A stretch of DNA of 6,763 nt from an uncultured bacterium (GCA_903954205.1 CAJBMR010000390.1:1-6763); one strand, 5' to 3'. Positions 1-5,578 are shown, numbered from the stretch's first letter. The notes: generated by a model from the letters alone, not told the origin. Program-made: numbers and translations.

Positions 1-425
1 AGTGCTCGGGCGAGCTGCACGCGCCTGCGCTCACCGCCCGACATGGTCCCCAGCCGCCGGGCAAGGAGCGCCTCGTCGAATCCGCCGAGGAGGCCGTCGA
101 GGACCTCGCGGATCGCCGGATCGCTCGCCCACTGGTGCACATCCTGCCCCGGCACGACGTACTCCGCCACGGTCATCTGCGGGTCGAAACCCTCCGCCTG
201 CGAGACGGCGCCGACGTGCACCCCCGAGTTGACCGTCACCCGCCCGGAGTCCGGCGACACCAGCCCGGCCATGAGTGCAAGCAGCGTGCTCTTGCCCGCG
301 CCATTGCGACCGACGACCGCGATGCGCTCGGCCTCGCCCACGCCGAGGGACACGTCATCCAGCAGTGGGCGCTCGCCATAGGCCTTCGACACGCGATCGA
401 AGTTGACAAGATTGCGACCGGCCAT
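1..425 (-). CDS. ABC-F type ATP-binding protein, N-terminal part (truncated by window edge)
   Basis: About 141 residues are visible; the rest lies beyond the left edge. The chain opens with a short strand and the A-loop region (FDRVSKAYGERPLL, residues 9-22). A perfect Walker A, GRNGAGKST, follows at residues 39-47, and an ABC signature, MSGGERRRVQLARA, at 128-141. The compact spacing between Walker A and signature (about 80 residues), the SGGERRRV form and the absence of any membrane part fit the ABC-F family (Uup/EttA-like), soluble twin-ATPase proteins that act on ribosomes rather than transport. The Walker B, interdomain linker and second ATPase domain are not visible, so an ordinary importer ATPase is not fully excluded. 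The ATG lies only 8 bp after the stop of the acetyltransferase gene, so it is probably the last visible gene of the AcnX operon and translationally coupled. Confidence 0.85.
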   Translation of the reverse strand, partial: MAGRNLVNFDRVSKAYGERPLLDDVSLGVGEAERIAVVGRNGAGKSTLLALMAGLVSPDSGRVTVNSGVHVGAVSQAEGFDPQMTVAEYVVPGQDVHQWASDPAIREVLDGLLGGFDEALLARRLGTMSGGERRRVQLARA

Positions 426-433
426 GCTGCGCC

Positions 434-1060
434 CTAGACGCTCGGCTGATCGGTGTCGCTCGCGAGCGCAAGACGCATGCGAAAGACGCGGACGCCCCGC
501 CACAACCGCGCCGGCGGCGAGGCACCCGTCACCTCGAAGCCGTATCGTTCATAGAGCCGTTGCGCGCCGACGTTCTTGTCATCCACGTCGAGAGTGACGC
601 TCGTCGCACCCGCATCGCGGGCTCGAGTGATGGCATCCTCGAGCAGCACTGCTCCGACTCCCTTGCCTCGCGCTTCAGGTGTCACTGCGACCGCGGTGAT
701 GTACCACTCGCCTGGACCGTGCTTGCTCATGAAGTTCAAGAAGGCCCGACCGGAGAGGCTCACGGCCCACAGGCGCAGCCGGGTCCATCCCCATGCCAAG
801 CCGAGGGATCCCTCCGGCATCGGAGTCGCGGCCGGCGCGCCGAGGAGGACGCCCGCCATGGAGCCATCGATCTCGGCGATGCGCGCCCGCTCCACCGACC
901 ACGCGTGCCCGGGCTGCGCGACGACCGCTCGAAGCGTGGCCTCCCACCTCGAGCCGAGCTTGATGGAATACATCTGATCGGTGGCCGTCTCGAGATCCCA
1001 GGTGACGACTGCCTCGTCCGCGGGGCCACGTTGGGCATCGCGCAGGATGACGTCAGTCAT
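434..1060 (-). CDS. GNAT family N-acetyltransferase
   Basis: This 208-residue protein has a C-terminal GNAT fold. Motif A reads AVAVTPEARGKGVGAVLLED (about 123-142); its RGKGVG (131-136) is the loop that binds the acetyl-CoA pyrophosphate. Motif B, NVGAQRLYERYGF (163-175), carries the tyrosine often used as general acid. The N-terminal 100 residues are less typical and probably form the acceptor site. It should transfer an acetyl group from acetyl-CoA to an amine in the cytoplasm; the acceptor cannot be told from sequence. The ATG sits 6 bp after the stop of the AcnX small subunit and the stop is 8 bp before the ABC-F start, so it belongs to the same transcript. No strong ribosome site is seen; translation is probably coupled. 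A link between acetylation and AcnX chemistry is not established. Confidence 0.9.
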   Translation of the reverse strand: MTDVILRDAQRGPADEAVVTWDLETATDQMYSIKLGSRWEATLRAVVAQPGHAWSVERARIAEIDGSMAGVLLGAPAATPMPEGSLGLAWGWTRLRLWAVSLSGRAFLNFMSKHGPGEWYITAVAVTPEARGKGVGAVLLEDAITRARDAGATSVTLDVDDKNVGAQRLYERYGFEVTGASPPARLWRGVRVFRMRLALASDTDQPSV

Positions 1061-1066
1061 GTGCGC

Positions 1067-1516
1067 TCAGCCAGCCAGAGTGAGGATGGCGACATCCTCA
1101 TCCATGGTGATGGCCATGCCCACGCCATCCTCAATGCGCTGGTAGTCGGCTTCGCTCACCGTCACGATGGGCATCGCGGTGTCGTATAGCTCGGCGGCGA
1201 CGAGTGCACCCGTCGCGATGATGCCGTCAGGCTCGGTGAGCACGATCCCGGCCGGGGCGATGCCCAGGCGCAGGAGCTCAGCGAGGACGTAGGTGCCCGA
1301 ACTCGAGCCACGACCCGAGCGCATGACCAGGATGCGTCCGGTGACGACCGCGCCGTGCTGCGGATGGTGAACATCGATGATGTCGCCCTCGGGCCCGATG
1401 CCACCCCAAAAGGAGACCGGCTCGTCGAGCTTGAGCACGGCGCCCGATGCGCCACCCGAGGTCACGCGCCAGCCCGTAATCGTGTCATGTGAAGAGCTCC
1501 CGATTCCAGGTGACAA
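1067..1516 (-). CDS. Aconitase X small subunit (swivel domain, DUF126); start uncertain
   Basis: From the first usable in-frame start (TTG at 1516) this gives 149 residues and overlaps the large-subunit gene by 32 bp. Family motifs are clear: LDEPVSFWGG (30-39), GDIIDVHHPQHG (44-55) and GRGSSSGTYVLAELL (68-82). The serine-rich GSSS loop corresponds to the swivel-domain loop that in aconitases carries the catalytic serine. With the large subunit it should form the active site of a two-subunit AcnX dehydratase. The start is odd: TTG 1516 has no ribosome site, GTG at 1465 would cut into the first conserved strand (WRVTSGGAS), and the ATG at 1488, with GGGAG 8 bp upstream and an ATGA overlap with the preceding stop, is out of frame and ends after 8 codons. 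The 3' end is 6 bp from the acetyltransferase start. Family assignment is firm; the N-terminus is not. Confidence 0.88.
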   Translation of the reverse strand: MSPGIGSSSHDTITGWRVTSGGASGAVLKLDEPVSFWGGIGPEGDIIDVHHPQHGAVVTGRILVMRSGRGSSSGTYVLAELLRLGIAPAGIVLTEPDGIIATGALVAAELYDTAMPIVTVSEADYQRIEDGVGMAITMDEDVAILTLAG

Positions 1517-2762
1517 CGCCAGTGGTGGCCGACTGCACGCACTCGTCGAGGGTGGCGAGCACGACGTCGACGCCCATGTTGCCCGGGGCGTAGTGGGCCC
1601 ACTTGCCGGAGTTGGTCATCACGGTGCGCGTGCCCGGGCGCAGGATCGAGGTGACGTAGGTGCACGTGTCGAGCACGAAGGTGACGCCCCACTCCTCGAG
1701 CGGCTGCACGAGTCCTCGACGCTCGGCCTCGGCGAAGACTGAGCGCCCGGTAGAGATGTAGAAGGCAACGCCATCCGCGAGCGGCGGGCCGCCCACGACG
1801 GCCGCGTAGGTCTCGGCGATCTCGTCCACGGACGCGTGCGGAGTGCCCAGGCTCACCGCATCGAGCTTGTCCTCGCGCGCGGTCGAGAGCTCCTGGCGCG
1901 CGGCGTTGAGCCGCTGCGCGGTGATGTGGTGCACGGGAGCGTCGACATGCGATCCGAGCGCCGCCTCCAGTGTCGGCGCCTCCGGCGTACGCCCGACGAC
2001 ATGGAAGAGCGCCACTCCGCCCGACGACGCCGCCGCCGCACCGACCGCCTTGAGCGCATCTTCGGAGACATCGGACGGCAGACCGACGAAGACAGGATTC
2101 GTCGTACCCGCGATGGCCCCCGCGAGATAACCCAGGACCGGGTAGGTGACATCGAGGGCGAGCGTCTCCGGCGACAGGCTGGTGCAGTCGAGCACGACAT
2201 CGCCCTGGCGTTCGGAGTCGAGGTGAAGACCACCGCGAGGGGCCTTGCCCGTGATCGCGGCGGCGATATCGACGAAGTCGCCATAGCGATCGGTGCGCGC
2301 ACCGATCACGGAGTTGGCGAAGACGATGGCATTGGACTCTGCCCAGGCGATGTGGCGACCGACCTCCGGGCGGGAGTCCATCTGGTACGGCGCACAGGTC
2401 CAGGTCTGGCGGCAGCCGAGGTCGACGTAGGCCTGCATGAGATCGCGCCCACCCTGGGCGACCCAGCGCTCGCGCTCGGTGTTCTGCAGGATCAGGTGCG
2501 GGTGAATGAGGTCGACCGAACCGACGTTGACGGTCGTGGGGACGCGCACCTGACCCCCGAGGGCTACGAGCTTCTGGGCGAAGTCCAGGCCCGCCTGGCC
2601 GTAGAAGATGCACCCGTCGATGTGGACCGAGTCGATATCGACAAGTTCGGTGGCACCGCGGATGCGGCCCAACTCGGTGATGATCCGCATGGAGAGGGCA
2701 ACGGCAGGGCCCTGCTCCCCCTCCAGCATTGCCTGCTCATGCTCGGTGAGCGTGAGGGACAT
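1485..2762 (-). CDS. Aconitase X large (catalytic) subunit, DUF521; probable cis-3-hydroxy-L-proline dehydratase
   Basis: This 425-residue protein matches the AcnX catalytic domain along its whole length: LTEHEQAMLEGEQGPA (5-20), VHIDGCIFYGQAGLDFA (46-62), CRQTWTCAPYQ (117-127), AWAESNAIVFANSVIGART (139-157), GTPHAS (306-311), LDTCTYVTSI (364-373) and TNSGKWAHYAPG (383-394). C51, C117, C123 and C367 lie in the conserved blocks where AcnX enzymes bind their iron or iron-sulfur centre. Characterised bacterial AcnX proteins dehydrate cis-3-hydroxy-L-proline to a pyrroline; archaeal members act as phosphomevalonate dehydratase. The two-gene layout (large then small subunit) is the split form found in many bacteria and archaea. 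No proline racemase, ornithine cyclodeaminase-like reductase or UbiD-type decarboxylase is visible, so the substrate is inferred. The ATG has a leaderless-type -10 (TAGCCT) 6 nt upstream, making this the first gene of the four-gene operon. Confidence 0.93.
   Translation of the reverse strand: MSLTLTEHEQAMLEGEQGPAVALSMRIITELGRIRGATELVDIDSVHIDGCIFYGQAGLDFAQKLVALGGQVRVPTTVNVGSVDLIHPHLILQNTERERWVAQGGRDLMQAYVDLGCRQTWTCAPYQMDSRPEVGRHIAWAESNAIVFANSVIGARTDRYGDFVDIAAAITGKAPRGGLHLDSERQGDVVLDCTSLSPETLALDVTYPVLGYLAGAIAGTTNPVFVGLPSDVSEDALKAVGAAAASSGGVALFHVVGRTPEAPTLEAALGSHVDAPVHHITAQRLNAARQELSTAREDKLDAVSLGTPHASVDEIAETYAAVVGGPPLADGVAFYISTGRSVFAEAERRGLVQPLEEWGVTFVLDTCTYVTSILRPGTRTVMTNSGKWAHYAPGNMGVDVVLATLDECVQSATTGVVTWNRELFT
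1497..1501 (-). promoter_or_regulatory. Shine-Dalgarno GGGAG before an out-of-frame ATG
   Basis: GGGAG on the minus strand is followed 8 nt later by ATG (1486-1488), which overlaps the large-subunit stop as ATGA. This is the best ribosome site in the window, placed exactly where a coupled small-subunit start is expected. The ATG frame runs only 8 codons (ending at the TGA at 1462-1464), one base out of register with the conserved small-subunit frame. Confidence 0.55.
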
Positions 2763-2768
2763 CCCTGC

Positions 2769-2774
2769 AGGCTA
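2769..2774 (-). promoter_or_regulatory. Leaderless -10 box TAGCCT of the AcnX operon
   Basis: TAGCCT on the minus strand ends 6 nt before the ATG of the AcnX large subunit. It fits the actinobacterial TAnnnT -10 consensus with transcription starting at the A of the start codon. No recognisable -35 is seen, and there is no Shine-Dalgarno at a usable distance (GCAGGG touches the ATG). Confidence 0.6.
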
Positions 2775-2787
2775 CCCAAGTCCTCGC

Positions 2788-2800
2788 GGGCGCCGCGCCC
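2788..2800. repeat. Short GC hairpin GGGCG-CCG-CGCCC
   Basis: A 5-bp all-GC inverted repeat with a 3-nt loop lies between the DUF1275 terminator hairpin and the AcnX promoter. It may add to termination of the upstream transcript or simply reflect high GC content. Confidence 0.3.
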
Positions 2801-2806
2801 GGATGC

Positions 2807-2840
2807 GCCCGACCGGGGCGGCTTCGCCCGCCCGCCGGGC
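2807..2840 (-). terminator. GC-rich nested hairpin downstream of the DUF1275 gene
   Basis: Just after the membrane-protein stop, an outer pair GCCCG/CGGGC (2807-2811 and 2836-2840) encloses an inner stem GGGCG/CGCCC (2816-2820 and 2825-2829) with a 4-nt loop. There is no T tract, as is common for hairpin terminators proposed in high-GC actinobacteria. Its place between the DUF1275 gene and the AcnX promoter suits a terminator that insulates two same-strand units. Confidence 0.5.
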
Positions 2841-2842
2841 CT

Positions 2843-3514
2843 TCACGCGACTGGCTTATCGGCCAGGGAACGCCCGCGAAGGAGGAACGGCAGCGCGATC
2901 AGATAGACGACGACGGCTGCTGTCAGGGCAGCGCCGGCACTGACTCGCACGAGCGCCGCTCCCACGAGGGCGGCAACGAAGAACACGCTAAGTGACGCGG
3001 CCCGATACCTCCAACGCTGGTTGGTCCCGCCGACGACAGACCAGTTAGACAGCAGTCGCACCAGGGTGAGCGTCATGACGTTCGTCGCCACATCGGGAAC
3101 GGCGTGATAGAGGACCACGGCATTCTGCATGCCCATCGCGAACGAAAGGATCCCGACGATGATCATGGCCTCGTTGCCCTCGGACCCCGGGTTCCAGAGC
3201 AACGCGAGCAGCGTCGCGATGGCCACGAGCGCGGCAATCACCACGAAGGGGTGCCTACGCCGGGTTCCGAGCCTAGGGCTCACGAGCAAGAAACCGCACA
3301 CCACCGCCCCGAGGCTGAAGGTGACGAGGGGCACCAGGAAACGCGGGAGGACACCCCAACCACCGCCCTGGCCGATGTCGAAGGCCAGGAACATGATGTT
3401 GCCGGTCATGATCTCCGCGAAGACACCGCCGAGCGCCAGGAACGTGGCCGCATCGATGAGGCCGCAGGCTGCCGTCAGCATGTAGATGCCGGGCGTGATT
3501 GTCTGCGGTCGCAT
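2843..3514 (-). CDS. YoaK/DUF1275 family integral membrane protein
   Basis: A 223-residue hydrophobic protein with about six membrane segments. It carries the hallmarks of the DUF1275 (YoaK) family: GLIDAATFLALGGVFAE followed by MTGN (18-39), with the conserved acidic residue D21 and the TGN motif; MGMQNAVV (127-134); and the TNVMT-type motif (144-148). A basic cytoplasmic stretch, RLGTRRRH (81-88), separates the second and third segments. No biochemical role is established for the family; transport has been suggested because of its fold, without proof. It is transcribed divergently from the histidine phosphatase across 60 bp, and its ATG has TAGGCT 6 nt upstream with no Shine-Dalgarno, so a leaderless monocistronic transcript ending at the hairpin at 2807-2840 is likely. 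It is not obviously part of the AcnX operon downstream. Confidence 0.92.
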   Translation of the reverse strand: MRPQTITPGIYMLTAACGLIDAATFLALGGVFAEIMTGNIMFLAFDIGQGGGWGVLPRFLVPLVTFSLGAVVCGFLLVSPRLGTRRRHPFVVIAALVAIATLLALLWNPGSEGNEAMIIVGILSFAMGMQNAVVLYHAVPDVATNVMTLTLVRLLSNWSVVGGTNQRWRYRAASLSVFFVAALVGAALVRVSAGAALTAAVVVYLIALPFLLRGRSLADKPVA

Positions 3515-3520
3515 GCTCGC

Positions 3521-3526
3521 AGCCTA
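3521..3526 (-). promoter_or_regulatory. Leaderless -10 box TAGGCT of the DUF1275 gene
   Basis: TAGGCT on the minus strand, then GCGAGC and the ATG at 3514: the 6-nt spacing places the transcription start on the start codon. It lies in the 60-bp divergent region shared with the phosphatase promoter. No clear -35 hexamer is seen. Confidence 0.6.
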
Positions 3527-3562
3527 GGTCAGTAATCACAGCCACCGTGTCGAACGACTCGC

Positions 3563-3568
3563 TAGTCT
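3563..3568 (+). promoter_or_regulatory. Leaderless -10 box TAGTCT of the histidine phosphatase gene
   Basis: TAGTCT, then CTCTGC and the ATG at 3575. It has the same TAGnnT-N6-ATG layout as the divergent partner, with 36 bp between the two -10 boxes (3527-3562). Regulation of one promoter could therefore affect the other. Confidence 0.6.
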
Positions 3569-3574
3569 CTCTGC

Positions 3575-4171
3575 ATGACATCGCCCCGGGGTCAACTGTG
3601 GCTGCTACGCCACGGTGACACGGAGTGGGCGTCCGCGGGGAAGCACACGGGTTGGACTGACATCCCACTCAGTCCTGCAGGGGAAGCCGCAGCACGGGCA
3701 CGGGCGAAGGATCTGGCGGGCCACGACTTCGCTCTCGTGCTCAGTTCGCCGTTGTCGCGGGCCCGACGCACCGCCGAGCTCGCGGGAGTCACCGTCGACG
3801 CCATCGAACCCGACCTCATCGAGTGGGACTACGGCGCCTGGGAGGGCCTGACGACCGCCGAGATCCGCGAGCAGCTCGGCGATCCGGACTGGACTGTTTG
3901 GGACGACCTGGTGAGACCGGGTGACACTCCCGGAGAGACCACCGACCAGGTCGGCGTACGCGCGCAACGCGTCATCGACCGCTGCATGCCCGAGATCCTC
4001 GCCGGTCGCGACTGCCTCCTTGTGGCTCACGGCCACCTGCTGAGGATGCTCACCGCGACCTGGCTCGGCCTGCCCGCGCGTGATGGGCGGCTGTGGGCCC
4101 TGAGCGCCGGAGGGCTCTCCGTGCTGGGCTGGGAGCGGACCCAGGCGGTCATTTCGCGCTGGAATATCTGA
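3575..4171 (+). CDS. Histidine phosphatase family protein (phosphoglycerate mutase-like)
   Basis: A 198-residue cytoplasmic enzyme of the branch-1 histidine phosphatase superfamily. The LRHGDTEW motif (11-18) contains R12 and H13, the nucleophile that becomes phosphorylated. SSPLSRARRTAE (57-68) supplies a second phosphate-binding arginine, E84 in LIEWDYGAWEG is the likely proton donor, and H152 in VAHGHLLR completes the phosphate pocket. The length is shorter than true 2,3-bisphosphoglycerate-dependent mutases (about 230-250), so it is more likely a small-molecule phosphatase or alpha-ribazole phosphatase/CobC-like or broad-specificity enzyme; the substrate is unknown. It has a leaderless promoter divergent from the DUF1275 gene, and its stop is 52 bp before the heliorhodopsin start on the same strand, so read-through into that gene is possible. 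Confidence 0.93.
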   Translation: MTSPRGQLWLLRHGDTEWASAGKHTGWTDIPLSPAGEAAARARAKDLAGHDFALVLSSPLSRARRTAELAGVTVDAIEPDLIEWDYGAWEGLTTAEIREQLGDPDWTVWDDLVRPGDTPGETTDQVGVRAQRVIDRCMPEILAGRDCLLVAHGHLLRMLTATWLGLPARDGRLWALSAGGLSVLGWERTQAVISRWNI

Positions 4172-4211
4172 CTGCTCAGCGCGCCCCCGCGGCGGATCGC
4201 CTCTCGACCTC

Positions 4212-4217
4212 CACACT
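4212..4217 (+). promoter_or_regulatory. Degenerate -10-like CACACT before the heliorhodopsin gene
   Basis: CACACT lies exactly 6 nt before the ATG at 4224, the position where other genes here carry TAGnnT, but the first base is C and the third is not G. No Shine-Dalgarno is present either. Either this is a weak leaderless promoter or the gene relies on transcription from the phosphatase promoter. Confidence 0.3.
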
Positions 4218-4223
4218 GGCGCC

Positions 4224-5012
4224 ATGACCATCGCCGTCGAACTCAGCCCTGAGGTCTCCAAGCAAATGCGCGGCCTGCGCCGACTCAATGTCATCGCGGG
4301 CTTCGCGCACCTGGTCCAGATGATCCTCATCCTCATTCTGGCGACCGACTTTGCGCTCCCGATCACGGCGGCCTATGTCGAGGGACCTCCCGGCACTCCC
4401 GCGTCAGACCCGGTGACCCTCGTCGACATCCGCGTCGCCTGGGGCGTTGCGGCGTTCTTCGGCCTGTCGGCGCTCTTCCACTTCCTCGTGGCAAGCCCGC
4501 TCTTCTACGGCCGCTACGTCGCCGGACTGCTCGAGCGGCACAACTACTTCCGCTGGGTGGAGTACTCCCTGAGTTCTTCCATCATGATCGTGCTCATCGC
4601 ACAGATCGTCGGCATCTTCGATGTCGCCGCGATCATCGCGATCTTCGGTGTCAATGTCTCGATGATCCTCTTCGGCTGGCTGCAGGAGAAGTATGTCGAG
4701 CCCGGCGGCGGACTCACGCCCTTCTGGTTCGGCTGCATCGCGGGCATCGTGCCCTGGATCATCATCGTGATCTTCGTCATCTCACCGGAATCCACCAGCA
4801 GCAACCAAACCCCCGCCTTCGTCTACGGCATCATCATCTCTCTCTTCATCCTCTTCAACTGCTTCGCGCTGGTGCAGTACCTGCAGTACAAGCCGGTCGG
4901 GAAGTGGGCGAACTACCTGCGTGGAGAGAAGGCTTACATCGTGCTGAGCCTCGTCGCCAAGTCGGCGCTGGCCTGGCAGGTCTTCGCCGGCACGCTCGTG
5001 CCCCCGGCCTGA
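4224..5012 (+). CDS. Heliorhodopsin (retinal-binding seven-helix photoreceptor, inverted topology)
   Basis: A complete 262-residue opsin. Seven membrane segments fall near 19-43, 67-92, 108-131, 133-153, 166-188, 198-222 and 235-258. Helix 7 contains LSLVAKSALAWQVFAGTL (241-258), whose K246 is the retinal Schiff-base lysine. Helix 3 has RWVEYSLSSS (110-119), whose E113 is the counterion. FAHL (H29) and LFHF (H86) match the cytoplasmic-side histidines of the first described heliorhodopsin, 48C12 (H23, H80, E107, S237 and K241 there, as recalled); S242 matches S237. The DTD/NDQ-type pump triads of type-1 rhodopsins are absent. A long first loop (44-66) is typical; in solved structures it lies outside. 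The family has slow, long-lived photocycles, generally no ion pumping, and its N-terminus in the cytoplasm, so a light-sensing role is inferred. Partner and signal are unknown. The ATG start fits the usual short polar N-terminus. Confidence 0.97.
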   Translation: MTIAVELSPEVSKQMRGLRRLNVIAGFAHLVQMILILILATDFALPITAAYVEGPPGTPASDPVTLVDIRVAWGVAAFFGLSALFHFLVASPLFYGRYVAGLLERHNYFRWVEYSLSSSIMIVLIAQIVGIFDVAAIIAIFGVNVSMILFGWLQEKYVEPGGGLTPFWFGCIAGIVPWIIIVIFVISPESTSSNQTPAFVYGIIISLFILFNCFALVQYLQYKPVGKWANYLRGEKAYIVLSLVAKSALAWQVFAGTLVPPA

Positions 5013-5047
5013 GCGTGCTTGGGCATGCGCATGGCGCCCCGTGCCCC

Positions 5048-5053
5048 TAGCCT
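5048..5053 (+). promoter_or_regulatory. Leaderless -10 box TAGCCT of the secreted-protein gene
   Basis: TAGCCT, then CTGGCC and the ATG at 5060. The hexamer is identical to that of the AcnX operon at the same spacing. It lies in the 47-bp gap after heliorhodopsin, so the downstream gene probably has its own transcript, whether or not it is also read from upstream. Confidence 0.6.
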
Positions 5054-5059
5054 CTGGCC

Positions 5060-5503
5060 ATGAATCTCCTCACCAAGACCTGCGTCACGATCGCCGTCAC
5101 CGCCCTGGCTCTGTCGAGCGGGGTGGCAACAGCCGCGGAGCATCAGCACGGCAACGGCGACGGAAAGTCGGGCTACTCCCTCTCCCTGCGCATCGACCGC
5201 GTCAAGGCGGCGACAGGCCAGGTGAAATTCACCGTCACGCCCAAGGGCTTCACCTACGTGAAGGTCCCCGACGACGGGGCACCCAACGTCGTCGGGGAGG
5301 GCCACGCCCACATCTACGCCAAGGACACCGCCACCGGCAAGGTGCGCTACATCGGCTGGACCGGCAACGGGCTGACGGACTGGAGCGACCCGGATCGTCT
5401 CGTGGCCGGCAAGACTTACCGCATCTACGCCATCTTCTCCGACAACGACCACACCGAGCGGCCCAGCATCAGGTCACGCGCGGTGGTCGTCACCATGCGG
5501 TAG
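5060..5503 (+). CDS. Small secreted protein with GEGHAHIY/NDH signature
   Basis: A 147-residue protein with a clear Sec signal: basic MNLLTK, hydrophobic core about 8-20, and likely cleavage after ATA (25) or one residue later. The mature start is histidine-rich (AEHQHG, 26-31) and is followed by a polar linker. The rest looks like one beta-sandwich domain. GEGHAHIY (79-86) and the late YRIYAIFSDNDH (120-131) match a pattern seen in extracytoplasmic proteins of the form GxGHxHLY ... NDH, in which histidines could bind a metal; this resemblance is from memory and no family name is claimed. There is no LPxTG or membrane anchor and no lipobox cysteine at the cleavage site, so it is probably released or wall-associated. 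It lies directly after heliorhodopsin. A hairpin overlaps its stop. Confidence 0.85.
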   Translation: MNLLTKTCVTIAVTALALSSGVATAAEHQHGNGDGKSGYSLSLRIDRVKAATGQVKFTVTPKGFTYVKVPDDGAPNVVGEGHAHIYAKDTATGKVRYIGWTGNGLTDWSDPDRLVAGKTYRIYAIFSDNDHTERPSIRSRAVVVTMR

Positions 5504-5520
5504 CACGACCACCGCGCGTG
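5475..5520 (+). terminator. Perfect 16-bp inverted repeat spanning the stop of the secreted-protein gene
   Basis: The left arm (5475-5490, CACGCGCGGTGGTCGT) and right arm (5505-5520) are exact reverse complements around a 14-nt loop that contains the TAG stop (5501-5503). The stem is long and GC-rich but has no T tract. The most likely role is transcription termination or 3'-end protection; half of it is coding sequence. Confidence 0.65.
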
Positions 5521-5572
5521 CGGCACCCGAACTAAGGCTGACGGGCAGTCACTTCCTGAGGGGATCCGCGCG

Positions 5573-5578
5573 TAGGAT
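5573..5578 (+). promoter_or_regulatory. Leaderless -10 box TAGGAT of the DUF4395 gene
   Basis: TAGGAT, then CGCGTC and the ATG at 5585, again the TAGnnT-N6-ATG layout without a Shine-Dalgarno. It follows the hairpin that ends the previous gene, so this is a separate unit. Confidence 0.6.

Noticed and set aside
1462..2613. A 383-codon minus-strand frame overlapping the AcnX large subunit, ending in MTRLRAGA
   Set aside because: Very Arg-rich with no motifs, so out-of-frame reading of the AcnX gene. Only its last 8 codons matter, as part of the start puzzle of the small subunit.
1485..2762. Canonical aconitase or isopropylmalate dehydratase
   Set aside because: The protein is far shorter than aconitase, lacks its cluster motif pattern, and matches the AcnX-specific blocks including DTCTYV and TNSGKWAHYAPG.
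1836..2906. A 356-codon open frame on the plus strand opposite the AcnX large subunit
   Set aside because: Its translation is rich in Arg, Asp and Gly with no domain pattern, it crosses a gene, a promoter and a hairpin, and the opposite strand matches AcnX motifs throughout. It is a high-GC antisense shadow.
3515..3574. -35 boxes for the leaderless promoters
   Set aside because: Checked at 16-18 nt upstream of each TAGnnT; no hexamer resembles TTGACA well enough to report.
4224..5012. Possibility that the opsin is a light-driven pump (type-1 rhodopsin)
   Set aside because: Helix 3 lacks DTD, NDQ or similar triads, and the helix 7 and helix 3 motifs are those of heliorhodopsins.
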